Shown here: positions 54,708-63,261 of the stretch, in pieces
Layout of the letters: each line of letters starts with the position of its first letter
Position numbering within the stretch: the stretch's first letter is position 1
Origin: Aeromicrobium ginsengisoli
GTDB taxonomy: Bacteria; Actinomycetota; Actinomycetes; Propionibacteriales; Nocardioidaceae
NCBI RefSeq assembly: GCF_004134905.2
Contig: NZ_SDPQ02000002.1
Span: 992,001-1,056,000 of the forward strand
DNA: 64,000 bases
Direction of reading: 5' to 3'
Translations under genes and position numbers: made by a program
Notes under the pieces: model-generated
What the model was told of the DNA's origin: nothing
Database searches by the model: none
The model's input: only the letters and a program-made list of their open reading frames with translations

Positions 54708-56012
54708 TCAGGGCGTCGGTGGTGCCGAGGTGCTCGGCGCGGGTGACGCGGCGGAGGTCGCCGGCCGATCCATCGGCTGGTCGATGAGGCCCTCCATCGA
54801 CGAGTTGTCACCGTCGTCGTCCCGGCCGGGTGTTCGCAGGTTCCACTTGCGGATCACGAACCGGAACAAGAAGTAGTAGATCACCGCATAGCCGAGCCCG
54901 ATCAGGATCAGCAGCCCGGGTTTGGTCGCGATGTTCCAGTTGAGCACGAAGTCGAACAGGCCGGCGGAGAACCCGAACCCGTCGTGGATGTCCAACGCGT
55001 TGGTGAGGGCGATCGACGTACCCGTCAAGATCGCGTGGATGACGTACAACGGCCAGGCCACGAACATGAACGAGAACTCCAGCGGCTCGGTCACACCAGT
55101 GAGGAAGCTGGTCAGCGCTGCACTGATCATGATGCCGCCGACGGCCTTCTTCTGGGCCGGCTTGGCCTCCTGCCAGATCGCCAGGGCGGCGGCCGGCAGG
55201 GCGAACATCATGATGGGGAAGAAGCCCGTCATGAACGATCCGGCTTCGGGGTCACCGGCGAGGAAGCGGTAGATGTCACCGTGGCTGACCGCTCCGGTCG
55301 CATCCTTGTAGTCGCCGAACAGGAACCACGGCCCCGAGTTGAGGATGTGGTGCAGGCCGAGCGGGATCAGCAGGCGGTTGAGCGTGCCATAGACGAACCC
55401 ACCGATCACGTCGTTGTCGGCGATCCAGTCCGAGACGTTCTTGAGCCCCTCGTTGAACGCGGGGTAGACCAGGCTGAACAGCACCGAGATGATGATCGCG
55501 GCGACGGCAGTGATCATCGGCACGAAGCGGCGACCCCCGAAGAACGCCAGGTAGTCCGGCAGCTTGATCCGGTAGTAGCGCTGCCACAGCAAGGCCGTGA
55601 CGATGCCCATGACGATGCCGCCCAGGACGCCGTAGTTGACGAGCTCCTGGGTGCCGCCCTTGGGAGGCGCATCGAGGACGAACGGCGAGACGGCGTCCCC
55701 GACGCCCTTGAACACGAGGTAGCCGACCACGGCCGCGAGCGCGGTCGAGCCGTCGGCCTTCGTGGCGAGGCCGATCGCCACGCCGACAGCGAAGAGCAGC
55801 GGCAGGTTGGCGAACAGCGCGTTGCCGGCTGCCCCGACCACGGCGGCGACCTTGACCCAACCCCAACCGTCGGCGCCGAGCAGGTCAGGCTGGCCGAGGC
55901 GGAGCAGCAGTGCAGCGGCCGGCAGGGCAGCGATCGGCAGCATGAGGCTGCGGCCGAACTTCTGAAGGGGGGCGAGGTTGAAGCCTCGGCGCCCAGTGGA
56001 AATGGCAGTCAT
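54708..56012 (-). CDS. PTS transporter EIIC, N-acetylglucosamine type
   Basis: 434 residues with about ten transmembrane helices. Glucose-family EIIC: LQKFGRSLMLPIAALPAAALLLRLG at the start (characteristic, quoted in part), NYGVLGGIVMGIVTALLWQRYY, FFGGRRFVPMITAVAAI, and LNRLLIPLGLHHILNSGPWF with the conserved LHH. The GITEP-like segment is TSFLTGVTEPLEFSFMF with the catalytic Glu. The C-terminal tail is short and rich in Ala/Ser/Pro, with no EIIB domain fused; EIIB and EIIA are encoded on the other strand. It is cotranscribed with the GntR regulator (37-bp gap). Confidence 0.93.
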   Translation of the reverse strand: MTAISTGRRGFNLAPLQKFGRSLMLPIAALPAAALLLRLGQPDLLGADGWGWVKVAAVVGAAGNALFANLPLLFAVGVAIGLATKADGSTALAAVVGYLVFKGVGDAVSPFVLDAPPKGGTQELVNYGVLGGIVMGIVTALLWQRYYRIKLPDYLAFFGGRRFVPMITAVAAIIISVLFSLVYPAFNEGLKNVSDWIADNDVIGGFVYGTLNRLLIPLGLHHILNSGPWFLFGDYKDATGAVSHGDIYRFLAGDPEAGSFMTGFFPIMMFALPAAALAIWQEAKPAQKKAVGGIMISAALTSFLTGVTEPLEFSFMFVAWPLYVIHAILTGTSIALTNALDIHDGFGFSAGLFDFVLNWNIATKPGLLILIGLGYAVIYYFLFRFVIRKWNLRTPGRDDDGDNSSMEGLIDQPMDRPATSAASPAPSTSAPPTP

Positions 56013-56049
56013 CTTTCAGTGTCCCCTCGGTGGTGGTGGTGCTTCGGAC

Positions 56050-56775
56050 TCAACGTGCTGACGGGCCCCGTTGGAGGCTCATCGACAACTGGTAGCGATC
56101 GCCGCGATAGCGGCTGATGGTCTGCTCGACGGGGCCCTCGTGGGAGGAACCGACGCGGTCGAAGACCATGACCGGTGCGGTCTCGCCGACCTCGAGCAGG
56201 TGCGCGTACGTGTGGCCGGCCTGCTCGGCCCAGGTGGTCTGGTGGGCGTCGGTGATCACGACGCCGTACGTCGCCTCGAGGATCGCGTAGATCGAGCCGC
56301 TCAGGTCCTCGTCGCCCAGTGCGGGGACGATCGCCTCGGGATACCAGCTGACCTCGTGCGCCATGGGCTCGTCGTCGGCCAGTCGCAGGCGCTCGATCTC
56401 CCACACGGAGTCGCCCGGGCTGATGCCGAGGGCTTTCGCGGTCGCCTCGCCGGCCTCGACCACGGCGGCGGAGAGCACCTCGGTGCTGGGCCGGTGGCCG
56501 CGCTGCCGCATGTCCTGGGTGAACGACGCGAGGTGCAGGTTGCTCTCGACGCGCGGACGGGTCACGACGGTGCCGCGACCCGGCACGGTCGTCAGCCGAC
56601 CCTCGTTGACGAGGCTGCTGATCGCGGCTCGCACCGTGGCACGGCTGACGTCGTAGCGCGTCGTGAGATCGCGCTCGGACGGGATCATCGCACCGGGCTG
56701 CAGCTCATCCTCGATCGTCTTCAGGAGCGCAGCGCGGAGCTGCACGTGCTTCGGCAGCAGGCTGTCGTTCAGCAT
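56050..56775 (-). CDS. GntR/HutC family regulator (DasR/NagR-like)
   Basis: 241 residues from ATG 56775 with GGGAG upstream. GntR winged helix: PKHVQLRAALLKTIEDELQPG, MIPSERDLTTRYDVSRATVR, LVNEGRLTTVPGRGTVV. The UTRA effector domain covers ~85-240 (SVWEIERLRLADDEPMAHEVSWYP). UTRA regulators of this type bind glucosamine-6-P or GlcNAc-6-P. The divergent nagA-EIIB-EIIA operon and the downstream EIIC gene are the evident targets, through the TGGTACG repeat. Confidence 0.92.
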   Translation of the reverse strand: MLNDSLLPKHVQLRAALLKTIEDELQPGAMIPSERDLTTRYDVSRATVRAAISSLVNEGRLTTVPGRGTVVTRPRVESNLHLASFTQDMRQRGHRPSTEVLSAAVVEAGEATAKALGISPGDSVWEIERLRLADDEPMAHEVSWYPEAIVPALGDEDLSGSIYAILEATYGVVITDAHQTTWAEQAGHTYAHLLEVGETAPVMVFDRVGSSHEGPVEQTISRYRGDRYQLSMSLQRGPSAR

Positions 56776-56806
56776 GCGCAACTCCCTCGACGAGTGTCCG
56801 AACCGC

Positions 56807-56828
56807 TGGTACGATCCGGTACGTACCA
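56807..56828. promoter_or_regulatory. dre-like operator between gntR and nagA
   Basis: TGGTACG (56807-56813) and CGTACCA (56822-56828) form a perfect inverted repeat with an 8-bp spacer; a second palindrome GGTACGTACC is nested at 56818-56827. It resembles DasR sites (TGGT...ACCA). Confidence 0.65.
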
Positions 56829-56890
56829 GTGAGGATGGATGGATATCGCCCGGTATGTCAACCCCTAGTCAGACGAATCGAGGTTCGACG

Positions 56891-58090
56891 GTGACGACGC
56901 TCGTACACGCACAGCGACTCGTCGGCCTGCTCGACGACGAGTCCGGCGAGGGCTGGATCGAGATCGACGGCGAACGGATCGCCGATGCCGGCCGCGGTGC
57001 TCCATCCCGTACGCCCGACGTCGTGCTCGACGAGGGGATCCTCGCCCCCGGCCTGATCGACGCGCAGATCAACGGCGCCTTCTCGGTCGACTTCGCGGAC
57101 GCCGACGCTGACGAGGTCCGCGACGTCGCGGTGCGCATGCTGTCGACCGGCGTCACGGCGATGGTGCCGACGTTCATCACCGCGACGGTCGACCAGCTCG
57201 TCGAGCAGGTGACCCGCTACGAAGGGGCCCGCGAGACCAGCAACGCGGTCGGCGTGGCAACCCGCCTCCTCCCGGCACACGTCGAAGGCCCGTTCCTGTC
57301 ACCCCGGCGTCGCGGGGCTCACCGCGAAGCGCTGCTCGTGGATCCCACGCCCGAACGCATCGCCCCGCTGCTCGAGCTTCACGACGCGATCTCGTACGTC
57401 ACGATGGCGCCCGAGCGCGACGGTGCCCTCCAGGCGATCGCGGACTTCGTCGCCGCCGGCATCCGGGTCGCCGTCGGGCACAGCGACGCCACCGATGACC
57501 AGGTCCGGGCCGCGGCAGACGCCGGCGCCACCCTCGTGACGCATCTCTACAACGCGCAGAGCCCGTTCCACCACCGTGCGCCCGGCGTCGTCGGCGCCGC
57601 GCTCACCGACCCGCGGTTGACGGTGGGTGTGATCGTCGACGGCCACCACGTCGAACCGGCAGCAGTACGTCTGGCATTCGCGGCGGCAGCCGGGCGGGTC
57701 ATGCTCGTGACCGACGCCGTGGCGGCGCTCGGCATGCCCCCGGGCGTCTACGAGCTCGGCGGCGACCAGCTCGAGGTCATCGCGGGCAGCCCGCCGCTGC
57801 GCGCCGACGGCACGATCGCCGGCGCGGACGAGCCGCTCGACGCCAACCTCGGCCACGCCGTCGACTCCGGCATCGCGCTGGTCGACGCGATCCGGGCGGC
57901 GACGCGCACGCCCGCCGATGCGCTCGGACTCACCGATCTCGGCCGACTCGAGCCGGGAGCGCGCGCGGACCTCGTGCTCCTGGGTGACGACCTGCGGGCC
58001 CGGGTGACGTGGCTCGGCGGAGCACGCGTCTGGTCAGATGACACGATCCACGAAGGACCGGACGCCACCGTGGCGTCCGGGCAGCTCTAG
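56891..58090 (+). CDS. nagA: N-acetylglucosamine-6-phosphate deacetylase
   Basis: 399 residues from GTG 56891 with GAGG about seven bases upstream; an ATG at 56855 is possible. Amidohydrolase fold: LAPGLIDAQINGAFSVDF, LPAHVEGPFLSPRRRGAH with the metal-binding Glu region, AVGHSDATDDQVRAA and VTHLYNAQSPFHHRAPG supplying metal histidines, and MLVTDAVAALGMPPG with the catalytic Asp. It removes the acetyl group from GlcNAc-6-P, producing the NagB substrate. First gene of nagA-EIIB-EIIA. Confidence 0.95.
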   Translation: MTTLVHAQRLVGLLDDESGEGWIEIDGERIADAGRGAPSRTPDVVLDEGILAPGLIDAQINGAFSVDFADADADEVRDVAVRMLSTGVTAMVPTFITATVDQLVEQVTRYEGARETSNAVGVATRLLPAHVEGPFLSPRRRGAHREALLVDPTPERIAPLLELHDAISYVTMAPERDGALQAIADFVAAGIRVAVGHSDATDDQVRAAADAGATLVTHLYNAQSPFHHRAPGVVGAALTDPRLTVGVIVDGHHVEPAAVRLAFAAAAGRVMLVTDAVAALGMPPGVYELGGDQLEVIAGSPPLRADGTIAGADEPLDANLGHAVDSGIALVDAIRAATRTPADALGLTDLGRLEPGARADLVLLGDDLRARVTWLGGARVWSDDTIHEGPDATVASGQL

Positions 58091-58101
58091 GAGGGTTTTC
58101 C

Positions 58102-58332
58102 ATGGTCACAGCCGAAGAGATCGTCGCCGGACTCGGCGGTCGCGACAACATCGTCGAGATCGAGCCGTGCATCACCCGGCTGCGCACCGAGGTCGAGGAC
58201 GCGTCGCTCGTCGACGAGGCCGCGCTCAAGGCCGCCGGCGCGTACGGCGTGGTCGTCTCGGGCAACGTCGTGCAGGTCGTCGTCGGCCCGGTCGCCGACA
58301 CGCTGGCGAGCGACATCGAGGACCTCGATTGA
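58102..58332 (+). CDS. PTS EIIB protein, N-acetylglucosamine type
   Basis: 76 residues, a free-standing EIIB of the glucose family. The phosphorylated cysteine is in VEIEPCITRLRTEVED (Cys ~23), the diagnostic CxTRLR motif, followed by AYGVVVSGNVVQVVVGP. It passes phosphate from EIIA to the sugar in EIIC. Between nagA (11 bp) and EIIA (TTGA overlap). Confidence 0.95.
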   Translation: MVTAEEIVAGLGGRDNIVEIEPCITRLRTEVEDASLVDEAALKAAGAYGVVVSGNVVQVVVGPVADTLASDIEDLD

Positions 58333-58772
58333 CCACGGTCTCAGCACCGGTCGCGGGGACCGTCATCGCGCTGGCGGACGTGCCTGATCCGGTGTTCGCA
58401 CAGCAGATCGTCGGCTCGGGCATCGCGATCGATCCCGAACGAGCCGAGTCGACCGTCGTGGCTCCTGCTGACGGGCGCCTGCTCAAGCTGCACCCCCATG
58501 CGTTCGTGCTCCTCACCACGGACGGCAAGGGCTTGCTCGTGCACCTCGGCATCGACACGGTCCAGCTCGAGGGCGACGGGTTCGAGCTGCTCGTCACCGA
58601 GGGCGACGAGGTGACGGCCGGTACGCCGATCGTGCGCTGGAATCCCGCGGAGATCGAGGCCGGTGGACGCTCGCCCGTCGTGCCGGTCGTCGTGATGGAC
58701 TCGGCTCCTGACACCGTCCAGGCGGCCGCCACCGGGGCCGTACGCGTGGGCGAGGAGATCTTCACTGTCTGA
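58329..58772 (+). CDS. PTS EIIA protein, glucose type
   Basis: 147 residues starting at a TTG that overlaps the EIIB stop by four bases. Crr-like beta-sandwich: VSAPVAGTVIALADVPDPVFAQ, QIVGSGIAIDPERAESTVVAPADG, with the active-site histidine in LLVHLGIDTVQLEGDGF and the second His in KLHPHAFVL. It accepts phosphate from HPr. The separation of A, B and C subunits, with C on the opposite strand, differs from the fused NagE of enterobacteria. Confidence 0.95.
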   Translation: MTTVSAPVAGTVIALADVPDPVFAQQIVGSGIAIDPERAESTVVAPADGRLLKLHPHAFVLLTTDGKGLLVHLGIDTVQLEGDGFELLVTEGDEVTAGTPIVRWNPAEIEAGGRSPVVPVVVMDSAPDTVQAAATGAVRVGEEIFTV

Positions 58773-58887
58773 GGGCTGTGAACGGGTGCCTCGAAGTTGA
58801 CCCGAATGGGCTGCGGTGGGAGACTGGCAGACGCAGATCAGCCTTATCTGCCCCTTCCCCTCAGTTCCATTTCCGCGGAGATTCTTC

Positions 58888-59088
58888 ATGGCCAAAGCAC
58901 TCATCGGCTACCTCGGAGGTCCCACCTCCGATCAGCTGCGCGAAACCGCCGCACTCCACCGTCGCATCGCCGACCTCGAGGCCGAGATCATGCGCCTCAA
59001 GGTCGAGAACGACGGACTGCTCCGGACCATCCGTGAGCGTGTCGACAACGTGACCGCCGGCGACTTGATGGAGCCTGCCGCTCACTGA
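58888..59088 (+). CDS. Small coiled-coil protein upstream of smc (66 aa)
   Basis: ATG 58888 with GGAG eight bases upstream. It starts MAKALIGYLGGPTSDQLRE and continues as a single heptad-patterned helix, LHRRIADLEAEIMRLKVEN, ending in LMEPAAH. Leucines and isoleucines at regular a/d spacing indicate a dimeric coiled coil, with no transmembrane segment. A TTATCT box at 58844-58849 may be its promoter. The family is one of short actinobacterial proteins of unknown role. It ends 13 bp before the smc -10 box. Confidence 0.7.
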   Translation: MAKALIGYLGGPTSDQLRETAALHRRIADLEAEIMRLKVENDGLLRTIRERVDNVTAGDLMEPAAH

Positions 59089-59101
59089 AGTCCCAGCGGT
59101 C

Positions 59102-59107
59102 TAGTCT
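59102..59107 (+). promoter_or_regulatory. Putative -10 box of smc
   Basis: TAGTCT, 33 bp before the smc TTG, giving a short leader that contains AGGAG. Confidence 0.45.
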
Positions 59108-59140
59108 GACCCCAACCGTTCGTCGTCGTAGGAGTCAGCG

Positions 59141-62100
59141 TTGTACCTCAAGAGCCTCACGTTGCGTGGGTTCAAGTCCTTTGCGTCCTCGACGACCCTC
59201 CAGCTCGAGCCGGGCATCACGTGCGTCGTGGGCCCCAACGGTTCAGGCAAGTCCAACGTCGTCGACGCCCTGTCGTGGGTCATGGGCGAGCAGGGTGCCA
59301 AGTCGCTGCGCGGCGGCAAGATGGAGGACGTCATCTTCGCCGGCACGTCCGGCCGTCCGCCCTTGGGTCGCGCTGAGGTCGTCCTCACGATCGACAACAC
59401 CGACGGCGCTCTCCCGATCGAGTACACCGAGGTCACGATCTCGCGGACGATGTTCCGCAACGGCGGCTCCGAGTACGCCATCAACGGCAACACCTGCCGA
59501 CTCCTCGACGTCCAGGAGCTGTTGAGCGACTCCGGCATCGGCCGCGAGATGCACGTCATCGTCGGCCAGGGCCAGCTCGACGGCGTCCTGCGTGCCACGC
59601 CCGAGGAGCGTCGCGGCTTCATCGAGGAGGCCGCTGGTGTCCTCAAGCACCGCAAGCGCAAGGAGAAGGCGCTCCGCAAGCTCGACGCGACGCAGGGCAA
59701 CCTGACGCGCCTCAACGACGTGCTGACCGAGCTGCGCCGTCAGCTCAAGCCGCTGGGCCGGCAGGCCGAGGTGGCCCGGCGCGCCGCCGTGATCCAGGCC
59801 GAGGTCCGCGATGCGCGAGCACGCATCCTGGCCGACGACATCGTCAGTGCCCGCTCGGTCATCGCTGAGGAGCTCGCCGACGAGACGGCGCTCAAGGAGC
59901 GCCGCCAGGCGGTCGAGCAGGCGATCGCCGCCGCGCGCGAGCAGGAGACCGAGCTGGAGGACCAACTCCGTGAGGACTCGCCGCGGCTGTCCGCGGCCCA
60001 GGAGACCTGGTACAGCCTCTCGGGCCTGCGCGAACGCATCCGCGGCACGGCCGGGCTCGCCAACGAACGCGTACGCCTGGCCGCCGTCGAGGCCGAGGAC
60101 CAGCGGGTCGGGCGGGAGCCCGAGGAGCTCGAAGCAGACGCCCGCCGGGCTCAAGAACAGCTCGAACAGCTCAGTGCCGGCGTGACCCAGGCGACCGAGT
60201 CGCTCGAGGCCGTCATCGCTGAGCGCAACGAGGCGGAGACCGCCTACACCGCCGAGGAGCGTCGGGTCGCCGGCCTGCTGCGTGCCGCCGCCGACCAGCG
60301 CGAAGGCCTCGCGCGGCTCCACGGCCAGGTCAACGCGCTCAAGAGCCGCGCGACGGCCGCCGGCGAGGAGATCGGCCGGCTCACCGCCGCGCGCGAGGAG
60401 GCCGAGAACCGGGCGGTCGAGGCGCACCGTGAGTTCACCAACCTCGAGAACCAGATCGCCGGGCTCAACGCGGGGGAGTCCGGGCTCGACGAGGAGCTCG
60501 AGACGGCCGAGGACGCGCTCGCCGAGATCACCGAGCACCTCGCGTCGCTGAGCGCGCAGTCGCAGGAGGCGGAGCGCCAGCAGGCCGCGTTCGCCGCCCG
60601 CAAGGAGGCCCTCGAGCTGGGCCTGGCCCGCAAGGACGGCGCCGGAGCGCTGCTCGCCGCGACCGACGAGATCAGCGGTCTGCTGGGCTCGGTCGCCGCA
60701 CTGTTGACCGTACGCGCTGGGTTCGAGACCGCGATCGCCTCGGCCCTCGGCTCGGCCGCCGACGCGGTCGCCGTCGACCACCTTGACACCGCCGTGTCGG
60801 CGATGGAGAAGCTCAAGTCCGAGGACCTCGGCCGCGCCGGCATGCTGCTGGGTGGCGGCGAGGTCGACGACTCGACGTGGCCCGGGCTGCCCGACTTCGC
60901 GACGTACGCGATCGACACCGTCGACGGGCCGGCGCCGCTGCAGGGGGCGCTGCGCCGCCTGCTGTTCAAGGTCGCCGTGGTCGACAGCCTCGAGCAGGCA
61001 CAGGAGCTGATCCGGCACGCGCCCGACGTCACCGCGGTGACGCACGACGGCGATGTCCTCGGCGCCCACTTCGCCGCCGGCGGATCGACGTCCAAGCAGA
61101 GCCTGATCGAGGTCCAGGCCGCGATCTCGCAGGCCGAGAGCGACCTCGAGCGCGCCCGCCACACGCTCGAGCGGCTGCGCTTCGAGCACGAGGCGGCCGA
61201 TGCCAAGCGCGTCGTCGCCCAGGAGCGCGTCGATGCGGCCCTCGGTCGGCTGCACGAGTCCGACGCCACGATGGCCGCCGTCGCGGAGAACCTCGGCCAT
61301 CTCGGTGCCACCGCCCGCGCCGCACGAGGCGAGGCCGACCGCCTCGCTGCCGCGATCGCCAAGGCTGAGGAGTCGCAGGCCGGTGACCTGTCCGGCCTCG
61401 CGGAGCTCGAGGACCGACTGGCCCAGGCCGAGGCTGCGCCAGAGGAGGAGCCCGACACCGCGCTGCTCGAGGAGCTGGCCGACAAGGCTTCAGGCGCCCG
61501 CCGTGCCGAGACCGACGCCCGCCTCGCCCTGCGTACCAACGAGGAACGCGCGAGGGCGCTCGAGGGGCAGGTCACGGCCCTGTTCGAGGCCGCCGAGGCC
61601 GAGCGTGAAGCCCGCGTCAAGGCCAAGGAGCGGCGTGAACGCCAGCTGCGTGAGGCCGAGACGGCCAAGGCCGTGATCCTCGCGAGCGACCAGGTGCTGG
61701 CCCGGCTCGAGCAGTCGATCGCCCAGGCCGCCGCACTGCGCGCCGAGATCGAGGCGTCCCGCACCGGCCGCGAAGAGACCCTGCGCACCGTGCGCGTGCA
61801 GCTCCGTGAGCAGATCGCCGAGCTCGACGGGCTGACCGACTCGGTGCACAAGGACGAGATGGCGCGCGCCGAGATGCGACTGCGCCTCGAAGGGCTCGAA
61901 GGTCGCGCGCTCGACGAGCTGGGGCTCGAGGTCGACACCCTGGTCGCCGACTACGGCCCCGACCAGCTCGTCCCGCCGATCACGGTCGAGGGCGAGGACG
62001 ACTCGTTGCCGGCGGAGCCGGTCCCGTACGAGCGCGAGGCCCAGGTCAAGCGGCTGCGCAACGCCGAGCGGTCGATGGCGATGCTCGGCAAGGTCAACCC

Positions 62101-62695
62101 GCTCGCCCTCGAGGAGTTCACGGCGCTCGAGGAGCGGCACCAGTTCCTGTCCGAGCAGCTCGACGACCTGCGTAAGACCCGGCAGGACCTGCTCGAGATC
62201 GTCGAGGAGGTTGACGCCAAGGTCGAGCAGGTCTTCACCGAGGCCTGGTACGACGTCGAACGCGAGTTCCAGGACGTGTTCTCCCGCCTCTTCCCGGGCG
62301 GCGAGGGATCACTGATCCTCACCGACCCGCAGAACATGCTGACGACCGGCATCGACGTCGAGGCCCGCCCCCCGGGCAAGAAGGTCAAGCGGCTGTCGCT
62401 GCTGTCCGGTGGCGAGCGGTCGCTGGTCGCGGTCGCGTTCCTCGTCGCGCTGTTCAAGGCCCGGCCGAGCCCGTTCTACATCCTCGACGAGGTCGAGGCG
62501 GCGCTCGACGACGCCAACCTCGGCCGGCTGCTCGACCTCTACGAAGAGCTGCGCGCCAACTCCCAGCTCATCGTCATCACGCACCAGAAGCGCACGATGG
62601 AGGTCGCCGACGCGCTCTACGGTGTCTCGATGCGCGGCGACGGCGTCTCGGCGGTCATCAGCCAGCGCCTGCGCGAGGAAGAAACCGCCTCTTGA
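59141..62695 (+). CDS. smc: Chromosome segregation ATPase SMC
   Basis: 1184 residues from a TTG with AGGAG seven bases upstream. N-terminal head: LRGFKSFASSTTLQ, Walker A VVGPNGSGKSNVVDALSW, MGEQGAKSLRGGKMEDVIFA. The first coiled coil runs ~170-490, the hinge ~490-650 (SGLLGSVAALLTVRAGFETA), the second coil ~660-1010. The C-terminal head has the signature LLSGGERSLVAVAFLVALF, Walker B PFYILDEVEAALDDANLG and VITHQKRTMEVAD. It forms the condensin core that organises and segregates the chromosome with ScpAB, which are not in this window. Its stop overlaps the thioesterase start (TTGA). Confidence 0.98.
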   Translation: MYLKSLTLRGFKSFASSTTLQLEPGITCVVGPNGSGKSNVVDALSWVMGEQGAKSLRGGKMEDVIFAGTSGRPPLGRAEVVLTIDNTDGALPIEYTEVTISRTMFRNGGSEYAINGNTCRLLDVQELLSDSGIGREMHVIVGQGQLDGVLRATPEERRGFIEEAAGVLKHRKRKEKALRKLDATQGNLTRLNDVLTELRRQLKPLGRQAEVARRAAVIQAEVRDARARILADDIVSARSVIAEELADETALKERRQAVEQAIAAAREQETELEDQLREDSPRLSAAQETWYSLSGLRERIRGTAGLANERVRLAAVEAEDQRVGREPEELEADARRAQEQLEQLSAGVTQATESLEAVIAERNEAETAYTAEERRVAGLLRAAADQREGLARLHGQVNALKSRATAAGEEIGRLTAAREEAENRAVEAHREFTNLENQIAGLNAGESGLDEELETAEDALAEITEHLASLSAQSQEAERQQAAFAARKEALELGLARKDGAGALLAATDEISGLLGSVAALLTVRAGFETAIASALGSAADAVAVDHLDTAVSAMEKLKSEDLGRAGMLLGGGEVDDSTWPGLPDFATYAIDTVDGPAPLQGALRRLLFKVAVVDSLEQAQELIRHAPDVTAVTHDGDVLGAHFAAGGSTSKQSLIEVQAAISQAESDLERARHTLERLRFEHEAADAKRVVAQERVDAALGRLHESDATMAAVAENLGHLGATARAARGEADRLAAAIAKAEESQAGDLSGLAELEDRLAQAEAAPEEEPDTALLEELADKASGARRAETDARLALRTNEERARALEGQVTALFEAAEAEREARVKAKERRERQLREAETAKAVILASDQVLARLEQSIAQAAALRAEIEASRTGREETLRTVRVQLREQIAELDGLTDSVHKDEMARAEMRLRLEGLEGRALDELGLEVDTLVADYGPDQLVPPITVEGEDDSLPAEPVPYEREAQVKRLRNAERSMAMLGKVNPLALEEFTALEERHQFLSEQLDDLRKTRQDLLEIVEEVDAKVEQVFTEAWYDVEREFQDVFSRLFPGGEGSLILTDPQNMLTTGIDVEARPPGKKVKRLSLLSGGERSLVAVAFLVALFKARPSPFYILDEVEAALDDANLGRLLDLYEELRANSQLIVITHQKRTMEVADALYGVSMRGDGVSAVISQRLREEETAS

Positions 62696-63123
62696 GCCAG
62701 CCGCGGCTGCGTACGGACTTCGGGGTCCTGCGCACGATCACGACGCGGTGGGCCGACGAGGACGTCTACGGCCACGTCAACAACGTCGTCTACTACTCGT
62801 TCTTCGACACCGCGGTCAACGGCTTCCTGATCGATGCGACCGGCACCGACATCCGCAGGCTCGACGCGGTCGGGCTCGTTGCGGAGACGCAGTGCGAGTT
62901 CCTGCGCGAGCTGGGCTTCCCCGGCGACGTGCAGGCGGGCCTCGCGGTGACCAAGCTCGGCACGTCGAGCATCGTCTATCGCATCGGCCTGTTCCAGGGC
63001 GACACCGACGAGCCCGCGGCGATCGGCCGATTCGTCCACGTCTACGTCGACGCCACGACCCGCCAGGTCACGCCGATCCCCGAGTCGATCCGCGCCGCGG
63101 TCTCACCGCTCGTCATCCCCTGA
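62692..63123 (+). CDS. Acyl-CoA thioesterase (hotdog, 4HBT type)
   Basis: 143 residues, TTG start overlapping the smc stop. Hotdog fold with the 4-hydroxybenzoyl-CoA thioesterase signature TRWADEDVYGHVNNVVYYSFFD containing the catalytic Asp/Glu region and HVNN (quoted in part), then ETQCEFLRELGFPGDVQAGL and VYRIGLFQGD. It hydrolyses an acyl-CoA thioester; the chain specificity is unknown. Coupled translation with smc is curious, but probably reflects compact packing. Confidence 0.9.
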   Translation: MSQPRLRTDFGVLRTITTRWADEDVYGHVNNVVYYSFFDTAVNGFLIDATGTDIRRLDAVGLVAETQCEFLRELGFPGDVQAGLAVTKLGTSSIVYRIGLFQGDTDEPAAIGRFVHVYVDATTRQVTPIPESIRAAVSPLVIP

Positions 63124-63132
63124 CCCCACGGG

Positions 63133-63208
63133 CGGTGGATTTTCCACCGAAAGGTCGCAGCGGTGGGTTCTCCACCTTCTGGCCCCTCATACGGTGGAAG
63201 ATCCACCG
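63133..63208. repeat. Three CGGTGGA-N3-TCCACCG palindromes between thioesterase and ftsY
   Basis: Copy 1 CGGTGGA-TTT-TCCACCG (63133-63149), copy 2 CGGTGGG-TTC-TCCACC (63161-63176), copy 3 CGGTGGA-AGA-TCCACCG (63192-63208). Spacing between copies is about 29-31 bp. They fill the intergenic region, with the ftsY -10 box 42 bp after the last copy. They may be hairpins limiting readthrough from smc, or tandem sites for a regulator. Confidence 0.7.
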
Positions 63209-63249
63209 CCGAGGCGGGGCGGAGCGAGTGCATGCGGCGTCGTTCTGCA

Positions 63250-63255
63250 TAGGAT
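63250..63255 (+). promoter_or_regulatory. -10 box of leaderless ftsY
   Basis: TAGGAT ending six bases before the ftsY GTG; no ribosome-binding site, consistent with a leaderless mRNA. Confidence 0.55.
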
Positions 63256-63261
63256 CAGGGC

